A stretch of DNA of 64,000 nt, taken from positions 21,580,779 to 21,644,778 of the forward strand of contig JAVIAB010000049.1 of NCBI GenBank assembly GCA_032433765.1. The letters are read 5' to 3'. This DNA is from Megaustenia siamemsis (lineage: Eukaryota; Mollusca; Gastropoda; Stylommatophora; Ariophantidae). The translations under genes and the position numbers were made by a program. The notes below the pieces were generated by a model. It saw nothing but the letters and a program-made list of their open reading frames with translations. It was not told the DNA's origin and ran no database searches. Below, piece after piece: positions 11,214-23,754 of the stretch. How positions within the stretch are numbered: the stretch's first letter is position 1; each line of letters begins with the position of its first letter.

Positions 11214-11775
11214 CGAATCAAGAAGGTGAAAAATAGAAAAGACATCAGAAGCAGGATAGCAAAAGCAGTAGCAAATAAAAAAAAACCTGACTAATTACGA
11301 AAATCAAACAATACAAAGCAAGACAATCAAACTTAGAACAGTCGACTCAAACGTGTTATCAACGCTTAACAATGATGCATATGCAAGATGGAAAACATCA
11401 AAAGAGATAGAGAAAAAAACTAAACACTTTGAAGACAAATGCCTAAGAAAAATACTCTGTGTACAATGCGAAGATTTCAAAACAAATATAGAAATAAGAG
11501 AAATGGCACGCAATCAAAGATCTCAGCAACCATTAAGAAAAGACAAAGGGCATATGTTGGACATGTGCTGAGAAGAGACAACAAGCGAATTCCAAAACAG
11601 GCTCTTCAATGGGAAACATCAGGATACAGAAAAAGGAAAACATAAAGAGACACTAAGAAGAACACTTATAAGAGAAGCAAAGTTGGCAGGCATAGGCTCA
11701 TTAGATGAAATCGAACATCTCGTCCAGAATAGAGATGGCTGGCGAAAGTACTATTTGACGACTAGCGGCGCTGGA
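11214..11775 (+). mobile_element. LINE C fragment
   Basis: Frames with FEDKCLRKIL, KTNIEIREMA, AYVGHVLRRDNKRIPKQAL and QNRDGW identify the LINE C C-terminal domain, extending about 160 bp further 5' than the other copies. Several frameshifts are present and no GATA tail is seen. Bases 11776-12017 hold nothing recognised. Confidence 0.8.
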
Positions 11776-12017
11776 TGTGTCAAGAATCAAGGATGTATTG
11801 ATCAGATATAAAATGAATGTCACTTACTGGTGCTGCTTTGTCCCAAAGCTCCGTTTGTGTTTAACATCAAAAGGGAACCTGAAGGGAAAAAGAACATTGA
11901 AACATGTCAACATATGTGTAATCTAATTACTTAAAAAAAACAAAAGAAGTCGAAGAACGGATCATATATGAAAGTCTTTCTCGTTCAGGTCTTTTATTTA
12001 CTCTCTGTGTCAACCTA

Positions 12018-12592
12018 AAATAGTAAAATGTTACATCTTCTCAATATTCCTGTTCAGAATATCATGGCAACAAGTAATTTTAATGCCATGAAAAATGTAC
12101 TAACAACAAAACAAATAACACCAGGGCTAAAACTAAGAATAGCAAAATGTTAAATCTTCTCAATATTCCTGTATGGTGCAGAAACATGGACATTAGACAA
12201 GAAAACAGAACAGACAATTGAAGCCTTTGAAATGTGGATTTATAGAAGAATATGTAGAATTGGATGGAAAGAAAAGAAAACAAACGCTGAAGTTTTAAAA
12301 CAACTAAAAATGAAAAGAGAATTACTAAACACAATTAGAACAAGACAAATTAAATTTGTGGGACATGTTAAAAGATACAACAGCCTAATAAAAGTAATTT
12401 TGGAAGGGAAAATACAAGGTAAAAGAGGCAGAGGCAGACCAAGACAAACATGGACGAGTAACATCAAAAGATGGACAAGCAAACTTATGACAATCTGCAC
12501 CATCAAAGCAAGAGACAGAGTGGAATGGCGCTCCATGGTTTCCAACCTTCGATGCGGAGATGGCACTCGATGATGATGATGATGATGATGTC
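12018..12592 (+). mobile_element. LINE B 3' fragment, rearranged 5' end
   Basis: LINE B C-terminal region (AETWTLDKKTEQ, MWIYRRICRIGW, FVGHVKRY, GRGRPRQTWTSN, CGDGTR stop) ending in (GAT)n. A 38-bp piece of the same element (aaaatgttacatcttctcaa) occurs at 12025, upstream of its proper position at 12147, indicating a local duplication or rearrangement. Bases 12593-12730 are unassigned. Confidence 0.85.
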
Positions 12593-12743
12593 AACTTTCA
12601 TTTGTTCAAGTTTCTAGTAATGTGGGTTTGTTCACTAATTGTTAGTTCTTGTGATGTATGACCTTTGACGTCTCGACGGATAATTGGTACACAAAAATGA
12701 TTTGTCAGCATTTTGGCAATATATTAGCGTCTTATGCTGAATG

Positions 12744-13017
12744 GGAGCCGCAATAGCTCAGTGGTTAGTGAACTGGACTACAAAGGACAAGAGGTAGGGT
12801 TCGATCCCAACCGACGGCTTCCAGTTCACCCAGCCTTTAATGTGTACCGGATTTTTTTCCTGGGGAAAGTAAAGCGGCACGGGCGTAATACCGACCACTT
12901 TACCCCAAAAATCATGAGCCGAATGTCTGTAAAATTTATGATCACTAACACTATATTCACAATACGCCACTTGGCGTGACGGGGGCTCTTTACTTTAAAA
13001 AAAAAAAAAATTTTATA
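12744..13017 (+). mobile_element. SINE1 (tRNA-derived), copy 1
   Basis: The 5' end has a Pol III A box (tagctcagtggttag) and B box (gggttcgatccc) in tRNA-like spacing. A conserved body containing cgccacttggcgtgacgggg follows, then a poly(A) tail at 12997-13010. The 13-bp TSD cttatgctgaatg lies at 12731-12743 and 13018-13030. It is non-coding and would depend on a LINE for mobility. Confidence 0.95.
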
Positions 13018-13134
13018 CTTATGCTGAATGCTGTGTAAATTAACACAAAATGGTGTAAAGCAGCTCAACTAATAGAGAGACGAGACAAAGAACGACGTTT
13101 CGGCTAAATCCTTCATCAGGCAGAAAACACGAAC

Positions 13135-13765
13135 TATTCTAAAATAAACACGGAAATCCATATACGAAAGCTGCGGTTCTTTTTAAACAGTTCCTTTCGT
13201 GACTGAATCTGCCAACATTGGACAGACCGATCTGACTGCAGACTGAACAACATACATTTGCGGTGTCTAGCCTCATCTTCTTTCTCATACGCCTTTTGTC
13301 TTCTGTTTTTGACATCAACGCTGTGACTTTTTTTTCAGTTCCCAATGTGCAACGAATTGATGCCCGATTTTCTTTCGCTGATACAGAATTCTCTGAAGGA
13401 AAGTTAGAAAAACATCCTTACATCTCAGCATTGGTCTGCCTTTTGGTCTCCTTCCGTCCCTAAGTTCGTCATACAATAATTCTCTGAAGGAAGAGTTAGA
13501 AAAACATCCTTACATCTCAGCATTGGTCTGCCTTTTGGTCTCCTTCCGTCCCTAAGTTCGTCATACAATAACTGTTTGTAAAAGCGATTTTTAGCCCTTC
13601 TTCTTACATAACCCAGTCACCTTAATCTCCGACTCCCAAGTTTTGCGATTATGGATAGGAGTTTGTTCGTTAACAGACATTATATCTGCTTACTTTGTCA
13701 TGCCATTTGATGCTCATTAACTTGCGAAGGCAACACACTTAAAACCTGTTTAATTCTTTCAGTAC
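13135..13765 (-). mobile_element. LINE L fragment (K-like) with zinc finger
   Basis: The minus strand encodes a C-x2-C...H-x4-C finger (CSVC...HERNC) and, further 5', GRRPKGRPMLRCKD, both analogous to LINE K. A 90-bp segment is tandemly duplicated within it (13390-13479 and 13480-13569). It is a degenerate relic. Bases 13031-13134 include a cgtttcggct...ttcatcagg motif also seen near 60545. Confidence 0.7.
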
Positions 13766-14137
13766 AGAAGGTTTTTATCAATTTAGTGGTAGAGATTTCA
13801 GAGACAGAATTTTTCATGTTTTTAAATATTAATCTACATGTTTACATTTATCTAACACTTAAAACATTAAATATGAATCTTTAGATAATTAAACAAGGAA
13901 TTATATTTCACCAATACTAAGATGATACAATACATGTTAAAAGAAAATGATTTAATGACAGCTTACACTAATCAAAATGAGAGTGACGCACTGTGCGGCT
14001 AAACGTACGTGACCGAAATCGGCATGGGGCATGGTGCATCGAAACGTACGGAAAGAGTTAATCTTTTTTGCCCGTTCGAATTCATAAATATGTAGAAGTG
14101 GACAAAACACATAGCTTTAATACATTAGAATTAGCAT
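13766..14137. other. Unassigned AT-rich sequence
   Basis: No ORF, RNA or repeat match is seen. Probably single-copy or decayed intronic DNA. Confidence 0.5.
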
Positions 14138-14151
14138 CTATATTGACCCGT

Positions 14152-14410
14152 AAGTAAGCAAAGTAAAGAGCCCCCGTCACGCCAAGTGGCGTATAGGGCA
14201 TATGGTGTTAGTGACCATCATTTTTAAAGACCTTCAGTGCATTATTTTTGGATAACGTGGTCGGTATTAAGCGCGTATCGCTTTACTTTCCGTGAAAAAA
14301 ATTCCGTACCTATTTAAGGCTGGGTGAACCAGGAAGCCGTCGATCAGGATCGAATTCAACCTCTTGTCTTTTGTAATCCAGTTCACGAAGCACTGAACTA
14401 TCGCGGCTCC
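14152..14410 (-). mobile_element. SINE1, copy 2
   Basis: Antisense SINE1 whose tRNA-like head lies at the right end (gaactatcgcggctccc on the plus strand). The 14-bp TSD with one mismatch is ctatattgacccgt at 14138-14151 and ctatattggcccgt at 14411-14424. The A-tail is decayed. Confidence 0.92.
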
Positions 14411-14454
14411 CTATATTGGCCCGTGGTCTATGTTTAAGTTTTACCAATGTTGAA

Positions 14455-14761
14455 TTAAGAAAACATTTCAAACGAACAGATAAGAGACGAATCTAAACAA
14501 GAATATATGTCGAGCTTTATAAGAAGGTGTTGGAAATACATCGGTCATGTGCTGAGAATGAATGAAGAAAGACTTCCCCATCAGGTATTCATGTAGAAAC
14601 CATCTTGTAAAAAAAAAAACAATGCAGACCAAGAGAATCGCTATGCAGAACAATGAATAGGGAAGGCTCAACCATGGGAGTAAAAGACAATCAAGAACAC
14701 GCAGCAAATCGCCAATCGTGGAGAACTTTGTTTGCCGTCCTATGTGCCGTCTTCACCAGAG
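14455..14761 (+). mobile_element. LINE I 3' fragment
   Basis: Frames resembling WKYIGHVLRMNEERLPHQ and CRPRESLCRTMNREG identify the C-terminal region of another non-LTR lineage, also found at 37485-37990. It runs directly into the 17-bp array that follows, which appears to be its expanded tail. Confidence 0.75.
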
Positions 14762-14983
14762 AGGAAAATGAATGAATGTTGAAAATGAATGAATGTTGAA
14801 AATGAATGAATGTTGAAAATGAATGAATGTTGAAAATGAATGAATGTTGAAAATGAATGAATGTTGAAAATGATTGAATGTTTAAAATGAATGAATGTTG
14901 AAAACGAATGAATGTTGAAAATGAATGAATGTTGAAAACAAATGAATGTTTAAAATGAATGAATGTTTAAAATGAATGAATAT
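14762..14983. repeat. 17-bp tail array of LINE I
   Basis: About 13 copies of gaaaatgaatgaatgtt begin exactly where the LINE I 3' UTR ends (agaggaaaatgaatgaatg). This suggests expansion of the retrotransposon's terminal repeat. Confidence 0.95.
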
Positions 14984-15304
14984 TTTTTTTTCGTTCGCTT
15001 TGGTCTCTGACGAAGTCCCTAGAGACTAGGAACTGAATTATGCGTGTTAATCCATTTTCCCCAGGCAGCCGTGTGCACAGGGGTCACTCGCCGCACATGC
15101 AGATAACTCCTTCTTCGGAGGTACTCATATTTTTTTTGTCGATATGTAATTGACGTTTCAAGCCGGGCCTCGCTGCTTAGACCAGGGGTGGTTGCCCCAG
15201 AGAGAAATCATAAATAAAAATCCCAACTGGTGCAGCCGGGATTTGAACCCACAACCTCTCTATCTCGAAGCCGGTGTCTTACCTCGTGACCAACCAGTCC
15301 ACTG
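14984..15304 (-). mobile_element. SINE2 (tRNA-derived), copy 1
   Basis: The minus strand begins with a tRNA-like head: A-box-like ggttggtcacgaggtaag and B box gggttcaaatccc. It ends in a T/A-rich tail. A conserved core containing ctagagactagg is shared with the copy at 59324-59662. The 10-bp TSD gaatgaatat lies at 14974-14983 and 15305-15314. The left TSD is formed from the 17-bp array, so SINE2 inserted after that array arose. Confidence 0.92.
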
Positions 15305-15765
15305 GAATGAATATATAAAGCTGCCTTTCAGATTCGGGTATTTATCTCTTCATCAAGTGAGGTGGTGGTTGTGACCGTGCAGGTAGGTGAACCTCGGCAC
15401 ATATTCATGGGGTGTGTTGTTCAACATCATGTGATATTGGAATGCCAACAAATCTGCACGAGCCGCTGTCCACAACTAGCACACACATTGTCGAGTGTCT
15501 TGACCCAGGGAGCATTGCCGTTTATGATAATAACTTTTTCAAATAATAATATGAATAAAACGTCTAAATAACCAGGTCATATTTAATTTCGTGAACTGAT
15601 ATCTTGTACTGATATCAGCGAAGATATGAGAAGAGGTAGGTACAAATATATAATATCAATGCTGTGCCACTAAAAAGCTGGGTAAACCGTTGCACAATAG
15701 ATTACAACGTTAACCTACCTATGTGTGTACGTTTCTACAGGATTGTCCCCACTACACAACAGACC
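15305..15765. other. Unassigned sequence
   Basis: No convincing ORF, RNA or repeat match is present. A small frame at 15362-15571 has no domain and no splice support. Confidence 0.5.
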
Positions 15766-15767
15766 TG

Positions 15768-15862
15768 AGGAAGGCAATGTCAGCCCACACCAATTTCCCT
15801 CGAAGAGAAACTCTCCGGGGCAACTGAATCACTAAAACAGACAGCTGCCTTCATAAGAGAAA
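15768..15862 (-). repeat. Short dispersed repeat R
   Basis: Matches the repeat pair at 60181-60310 and 60687-60811: cccacacc...ctcgaagagaaact, then cagacagctgccttcat. It leads directly into SINE3. Confidence 0.7.
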
Positions 15863-15864
15863 GA

Positions 15865-16045
15865 GAGGGGTATGTTTACAGAACACGGAAAAAATTACAA
15901 ATAATCAATAACAGAAAAAAAACAAAGAACAATATATGGACCGAAGCCGGATCGAACCCGTACTCAGTGGCACAGCGCCTTGTCACGAAAAGCCAAACGC
16001 TAGGGAACACTGCCACTCTACTAACGCTGTAAACATACCTCTTCC
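15865..16045 (-). mobile_element. SINE3-like element with terminal inverted repeats
   Basis: The minus strand has a tRNA-like head with a perfect B box (ggttcgatcc). The related copy at 35020-35200 shows the A box (ttagccgagttggc). Uniquely, the ends are inverted repeats: aggggtatgtttacag near 15868 and ctgtaaacatacct near 16029. The element is about 180 bp. Confidence 0.75.
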
Positions 16046-16429
16046 TCTGAATTGATTCGCAGAATATCGCCTTCGAGGTTTCCCTCTATAATAATATTCA
16101 TTTATTATTCTTTGTCTCTCTTCATAAGAGAGTTCGGAGTCCTGGTCTGAATGACGTCATTATCGTAGAAGAAGTAATCTATGCGATCGTCGTCGTTTAT
16201 CTGCGCCGTTCTGTCCAATCTACACGTTTTCGCCATGACTTCATCATTTGCTTAACAATGTTTCCCCAGAGGCGGACGCATTGGGCTACTCTCTTCCACT
16301 TAACTGCCAAGGGTTCTATAACGGTACGTGAACCACACACAGGACCTCTTGTTTGCACAAGATAGCACATATCACAACCAAGAGACATAGGCAGAGTAAA
16401 ACTGTGAAAAAACCGTGGATTAAAAGTCA
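16046..16429. other. Unassigned sequence
   Basis: Nothing is recognised. The open frame at 16197-16433 on the minus strand (78 codons) has no known domain and no start or splice support. Confidence 0.45.
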
Positions 16430-16510
16430 ACAATTTCCATTGCCTGTGCTGGGATTCAAACCAGGAACTTTCATGTCCAGAGGCAATACATATCTCTAGA
16501 CTACCCAGGC
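16430..16510 (-). repeat. tRNA-like head (SINE or tRNA pseudogene)
   Basis: The minus strand reads tgggtagtctagagatatg...cctggtttgaatcccagcac. That is an A-box-like block and a near-consensus B box (GGTTTGAATCC) in tRNA spacing. The A-box block is continuous with the 28-bp array to its right. Confidence 0.6.
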
Positions 16511-18500
16511 CGACATCTTACCCCTAGACCACTCAGGCCGACATCTTACATCTAGACCACACAGGCTGATATTTTACCTCTAGACCACCCAGACTGATAT
16601 CTTACCCCTAGACAACCCAGGCTGATATCTTACATCTAGACCACCCAGGCTGATATCTTACCCCTAGACAACCCAGGCCGACATCTTACATCTAGACCAC
16701 CCAGACTGATATCTTACTCCTAGACAACCCAGGCCGACATCTTACATCTAGACCACCCAGGCTGATATCTTACCCCTAGACAACCCAGGCCGACATCTTA
16801 CATCTAGACCACCCAGGCTGATATCTTACCTCTAGACCACCCAGGCTGATATCTTACCCCTAGACAACCCAGGCCGACACCTTACATCTAGACCACCCAG
16901 GCCGACATCTTACATCTAGACCACCCAGGTCGACATCTTACATCTAGACCACCCAGGCCGACATCTTACATCTAGACCACCCAGGTCGACATCTTACATC
17001 TAGACCACCCAGGATGACATCTTACATCTAGACCCCCCCAGGCTGATATCTTACCCATAGACCACCCAGGCCGACATCTTACATCTAGACCACCCAGGAT
17101 GACATCTTACATCTAGACCACCCAGGATTACATCTTACATTTAGACCACCAGGCCGACATCTTACATCTAGACCACCCAGGATGACATCTTACATCTAGA
17201 CCACCCAGGCTGATATCTTACCCCTAGACCACCCAGGCCGACATCTTACATCTAGACCACCCAGGATGACATCTAACATTTAGACCACCCAGGTCGACAT
17301 CTTACCCCTAGACCACCCAGTCCGACATCTTACCCCTACACCACCCAGTCCGACACCTTACCCATAGACCACCCAGTCCGACATCTTACATCTAGACCAC
17401 CCAGGATGACATCTTACATCTAGATCACCCAGTCCGACATCTTACATCTAGATCACCCAGTCCGAAATCTTACATCTAGATCACCCAGTCCGACATCTTA
17501 CATCTAGACCACCCAGTCCGACATCGTACATCTAGACCACCCAGTCCGACATCTTACATCTAGACCACCCAGTCCGACATCTTACATCTAGACCACCCAG
17601 TCCGACATCTTACATCAAGACCACCCAGTCCGACATCTTACATCTAGACCACCCAGGCCAACATCTTACCCCTAGACCACCCAGTCCGACATCTAACCCC
17701 TAAACCACCCAGTCCGACATCTTACATCTAGACCACCCAGTCCGACATCTTACATCAAGACCACCCAGTCCGACATCTTACATCTAGACCACCCAGGCCG
17801 ACATCTTACCCCTAGACCACCCAGTCCGACATCTAACCCCTAAACCACCCAGTCCGACATCTAAGCCCTAGACCACCCAGTCCGACATCCAACCCCTAAA
17901 CCACCCAGTCCGACATCTAAGCCCTAGACCACCCAGTCCGACATCCAACCCCTAAACCACCCAGTCCGACATCTAACCCCTAGACCACACAGTCCGACAT
18001 CCAACCCCTAAACCACACAGTCCGACATCTAAGCCCTAGACCACCCAGTCCGACATCTAACCCCTAGACCACCCAGTCCGACATCCAACCCCTAAACCAC
18101 ACAGTCCGACATCTAAGCCCTAGACCACCCAGTCCGACATCTAACCCCTAGACCACCCAGTCCGACATCCAACCCCTAAACCACACAGTCCGACATCTAA
18201 GCCCTAGACCACCCAGTCCGACATCTAAGCCCTAGACCACCCAGTCCGACATCTAACCCCTAGACCACCCAGTCCGACATCCAACCCCTAAACCACCCAG
18301 TCCGACATCTAAGCCCTAGACCACCCAGTCCGACATCCAACCCCTAAACCACCCAGTCCGACATCCAACCCCTAAACCACACAGTCCGACATCCAACCCC
18401 TAAACCACACAGTCCGACATCCAACCCCTAGACCACCCAGTCCGACATCCAACCCTTAAACCATCCAATCCGACATCCAACCCCTAGACAACCCATTCCC
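16480..18500. repeat. 28-bp satellite carrying Pol III A boxes
   Basis: About 70 copies of a 28-bp unit (gaccacccagtccgacatct followed by aacccc ta, with variants). On the minus strand every unit contains tggtctaggg g or tggtctagatg, both fitting the A-box consensus TRGYNNARNNG. Two subtypes are segregated: catcta-type units at 16480-17650 and cccta-type units at 17650-18490. Confidence 0.95.
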
Positions 18501-18595
18501 CTCTGTAAGCAGTTAAATATGAACTTACAACCTTATACCGTGACGTATAATGAACATATCTTTGACGTGTATTTGTAACCATCACTAAATTATTC

Positions 18596-18768
18596 AGTAA
18601 AGGGGCAGATACTGTACAATCCATTTTTAACAAAAGAAAATAAATAAATAAATTAAAAAAAAAAAAAAATTCCTTAATAGTTATGTAGAGCCAGTGGTAA
18701 CATATGGATGGCAGTCATGGCTAATAGGCCAAACTAGAAGAAAATGAGTGGAGGCAGGGCGCCTAACA
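18596..18768 (+). mobile_element. LINE A remnant
   Basis: actgtacaatccatttttaa and tatgtagagccagtggtaac encode the NPFL and CYVEPV.TYG.QSW strand of LINE A, broken by an A-rich run. The GATA satellite follows immediately. Confidence 0.7.
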
Positions 18769-18794
18769 GTAGTTAGGGCTGAGAGCTATCTGCA

Positions 18795-19646
<852 letters not shown>

Positions 19647-19654
19647 CGTTATTG

Positions 19655-20058
19655 GTTATTAGTTATGGAAGGCCTCGGTATCACAGCAAACGAATTAAAA
19701 TCCATAATTGCTCAACCGCCCGTGCCCGTGGAATCATCCGAATTACTAACACATCTCCCATACAAAGAAAGTTAACTGTAGTCCCCACCGTAGCAGTCTC
19801 AGCACACGCCAAAAGACATAAGGCGAAACCGCGCAGAAAGTGAACACAGCCAACTGTTCCCTGTCATACGATATCATCATTCATCGTAAACAAGCGGGAT
19901 ATCGAAACAGGATAAAAACGGATGAGACACACAGCTCACGGTGTGCACAGAGCACTTAACTCAGTAGCTCCTGCAACAAGCCGAACTTGGAATATGAGGA
20001 AACTGCAAGAAGGAACACTTTTCAGACATAGCCTTCAATGGTTAATGCCGCCTATCCA
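19655..20058 (+). mobile_element. Dispersed repeat E, copy 1
   Basis: Starts with ttattagttatggaaggcc and shares about 400 bp with 32305-32712, 53114-53446 and 63728-63885 (for example ccataattgctcaaccgccc and tgcacagagcact). It interrupts a GATA satellite. No protein function is recognised. The TTATGG-rich start could be a tail of an element on the minus strand. Confidence 0.75.
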
Positions 20059-20059
20059 C

Positions 20060-20900
20060 CATATACCATGACAGTTCGCGTCCTCCCGAAAATGATGATC
20101 GTTGCACTTGATGATGTTAGGCCATCGTTGATGACTCCAATTCCAAACATATAGACACACAGTGGTGGTAAGTTATCATTTCCAATCCAACAGAAGCCAC
20201 CTGACCTGTAGTTAGTAAAACCACAGAGAGAATATGATTTTGTGACCTTCACTGATTCACTCTTGGATGTGAATGTGTAGTTTACACAAGAGGAGAGTTT
20301 TCAACTACAGCGATCCCATTTAAGGCAATTCTGGGATAGCAAGGCAAGTCTCCTTTATAGCAGCAGAACTTGATGTTCTCTGCTCCCTTCTTGTAGCTGC
20401 TGCCACACGATTCTGATGTCTCATTAACTTGGACATCATCCAAGAACAATGTCAGATTAACATTCAATAGATCTGGCTCTGCTGATGAAGTGCTTGGTGC
20501 AACAGTTGTATCAATCAAACAGGAGGCTCCTGGTTTGTGGTCATTAATATTACAGACGGCTCATGATGTTGTTATATTCAGTATTTCTTTCAGGGGTGTA
20601 AATATGTGGCACACACATGGAGAGTGGTTTGTGGTCACAGTAATCCCATTAAAGGCAATTTTAGGGTAGCATGGCATAGCTGTTTCAGAACAGCAGAATC
20701 CTATGATGTTTTCTGTGTTCGCTATAAAGCTGCTGCTGCTACACAATCCTGACCAATTATAGGTGTGGACATTATTCACTTGCAATGACAAAACTGCTTT
20801 GTTTACATCATAAACCTCTGGAAGCGAATCATTTATGGGACTAATAGTACAATTTATTCTTCCATCGGGGATATCTTCCTTGAGTCCCCCCCCCCAAAAA
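20060..20900 (-). pseudogene. Cys-rich extracellular repeat domain, three broken copies
   Basis: The minus strand encodes three tandem versions of an approximately 80-residue domain. The best two read GFCC.....PCYPKIAFNGITV and KFCC.....PCYPRIALNGIAV, followed by a CV..FT..ES segment. The third copy is diverged (GGFCW). Asn-X-Ser/Thr sites (NCT, NWS) suggest a secreted or lumenal protein. Copies are separated by an in-frame stop (after NITTS near 20566) and a frame change (near 20282), with no clear intron between the second and third. Either these are exons of a gene with tiny introns or a decaying duplicate. A possible phase-1 acceptor (cttcatcag) precedes the second domain. Family unknown to me. 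Confidence 0.5.
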
Positions 20901-21232
20901 AAAAAAAGTCTTTGGTTAAAACACATATGCTTTTGAGTTAAACACTAAATGAGCCCACTTCATAGATTCAAAATGATCCTTGCCAATGCCATCCGTTTGC
21001 ACAAGTTAGGTTCTTAGCTAACAAGGTCACAAACGAAGCCATCAAATTAAAGACTTTATCTACAGCGAAGGTTAACGAACTGTGAACAAACATTTATGTT
21101 CAAACCCTTGAATACATTTTCAAAAATCTTCCAACTCGCTGCAATAACAGATATCGTGGTGTTCAAAGTAAACATTGCTTAGACCATGGCTCGAATATAA
21201 ATAAGCTGCTATTTTGGTGCGTCCCATGACCG
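20901..21232. other. Unassigned sequence
   Basis: Contains a C10/A12 homopolymer junction at 20887-20907, then nothing recognisable up to the satellite. Confidence 0.5.
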
Positions 21233-23512
21233 TGTAATAAGAAAGGACAATAGATAGATATAGACAACCGTGTAATAAGAAAGGACAATAAATAGATATA
21301 GACAACCGAGTAATAAGAAAGGACAATAGATAGATATAGACAACCATGTAATAAGAAAGGATAATAGATAGATATAGACAACCGAGTAATAAGAAAGGAC
21401 AATAGATAGATATAGACAACCATGTAATAAGAAAGGACAATAGATATAGACAACCGTGTAATAAGAAAGGACAATAGATATAGACAACCGTGTAATAAGA
21501 AAGGACAATAGATATAGACAACCGTGTAATAAGAAAGGACAATAGATATAGACAACCGTGTAATAAGAAAGGACAATAGATATAGACAACCGTGTAATAA
21601 GAAAGGACAATAGATATAGACAACCATGTAATAAGAAAGGACAATAGATATAGACAACCGTGTAATAAGAAAGGACAATAGATATAGACAACCGTGTAAT
21701 AAGAAAGGACAATAGATAGATATAGACAACCAAGTAATAAGAAAGGACAATAGATAGATATAGACAACTAAGTAATAAGAAAGGACAATAGATAGATATG
21801 GACAACCGTGTAATAAGAAAGGACAATAGATAGATATAGACAACCAAGTAATAAGAAAGGACAATAGATAGATATGGACAACCGTGTAATAAGAAAGGAC
21901 AATAGATAGATATAGACAACCAAGTAATAAGAAAGGATAATAGATAGATATAGACAACCAAGTAATAAGAAAGGACAATAGATAGATATAGACAACCGAG
22001 TAATAAGAGAGGACAATAGATAGATATAGACAACCATGTAATAAGAAAGGACAACAGATAGATATAGACAACCATGTAATAAGAGATGACAATAGATAGA
22101 TATAGACAACCATGTAATAAGAAAGGACAACAGATAGATATAGACAACCAAGTAATAAGAGATGACAATAGATAGATATAGACAACCATGTAATAAGAAA
22201 GGACAACAGATAGATATAGACAACCATGTAATAAGAGATGACAATAGATAGATATAGACAACCAAGTAATAAGAAAGGATAATAGATAGATATAGACAAC
22301 TAAGTAATAAGAAAGGACAATAGATATAGACAACCGTGTAATAAGAAAGGACAATAGATATAGACAACCGTGTAATAAGAAAGGATAATAGATAGATATA
22401 GACAACCGTGTAATAAGAAAGGATAATAGATAGATATAGACAACCAAGTAATAAGAAAGGACAATAGATAGATATAGACAACCATGTAATAAGAAAGGAC
22501 AATAGATATAGACAACCGTGTAATAAGAAAGGACAATAGATATAGACAACCGTGTAATAAGAAAGGACAATAGATATAGACAACCGTGTAATAAGAAAGG
22601 ACAATAGATATAGACAACCGTGTAATAAGAAAGGACAATAGATATAGACAACCATGTAATAAGAAAGGACAATAGATATAGACAACCGTGTAATAAGAAA
22701 GGACAATAGATATAGACAACCGTGTAATAAGAAAGGATAATAGATAGATATAGACAACCAAGTAATAAGAAAGGACAATAGATAGATATAGACAACCATG
22801 TAATAAGAAAGGACAATAGATATAGACAACCGTGTAATAAGAAAGGACAATAGATATAGACAACCGTGTAATAAGAAAGGACAATAGATATAGACAACCG
22901 TGTAATAAGAAAGGACAATAGATATAGACAACCGTGTAATAAGAAAGGACAATAGATATAGACAACCGTGTAATAAGAAAGGACAATAGATATAGACAAC
23001 CATGTAATAAGAAAGGACAATAGATATAGACAACCGTGTAATAAGAAAGGACAATAGATATAGACAACCGTGTAATAAGAAAGGACAATAGATAGATATA
23101 GACAACCAAGTAATAAGAAAGGACAATAGATAGATATAGACAACCAAGTAATAAGAAAGGACAATAGATAGATATGGACAACCGTGTAATAAGAAAGGAC
23201 AATAGATAGATATAGACAACCAAGTAATAAGAAAGGACAATAGATAGATATGGACAACCGTGTAATAAGAAAGGACAATAGATAGATATAGACAACCAAG
23301 TAATAAGAAAGGACAATAGATAGATATAGACAACCAAGTAATAAGAAAGGACAATAGATAGATATAGACAACCAAGTAATAAGAAAGGACAATAGATAGA
23401 TATAGACAACCAAGTAATAAGAAAGGACAATAGATAGATATAGACAACTAAGTAATAAGAAAGGACAATAGATAGATATAGACAACCAAGTAATAAGAAA
23501 GGACAATAGTAA
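21233..23512. repeat. GATA satellite array, 34/38-bp units
   Basis: About 60 units of gacaaccgtgtaataagaaa followed by ggacaata plus one or two GATA repeats and tata, giving 34-bp or 38-bp forms. The 34-bp forms occur in runs (21425-21715, 22490-22730, 22800-23090), interleaved with 38-bp runs: a higher-order pattern. It carries a very long open frame (792 codons on the minus strand) that is a repeat artefact. Confidence 0.97.
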
Positions 23513-23738
23513 CAGACTAACCTGTCTAGTTTGGCCAAGCGAGTAGGAATCGAAGAGGGAAGACAACCCGGTACTCAAATATAACACGATGAAGTCGAAT
23601 GTGTTGGGCCGAAAGGCGTAAACATCACAGTTTTACTGCAAAACACTACACAACGTATACACGTCCACTTAATGTCCTTTAAAAGGGGAATAATGAAGAG
23701 GTCTATTCCTTCATTTATCGGAGGAACGCAAGCAAGCA
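23513..23738 (-). mobile_element. Short repeat F, partial antisense copy
   Basis: The 5' two-thirds of repeat F in antisense (cctgtctagtttggccaagc...gaacgcaagcaagcaatgg). The missing 3' part abuts the satellite edge, suggesting a rearrangement breakpoint at about 23512. Confidence 0.8.
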
Positions 23739-23754
23739 ATGGTGGCTGCATAAA

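Noticed and set aside
12744..12820. Functional tRNA gene
   Set aside because: Continuous with a SINE body, poly(A) and TSD. Repeated four times with decayed stems.
21209..23587. 792-codon open frame and other repeated YLSIYLSI / LLSFLITRLSI proteins
   Set aside because: Open only because the satellite unit lacks stops. Several frames are open at once and there are no gene signals.
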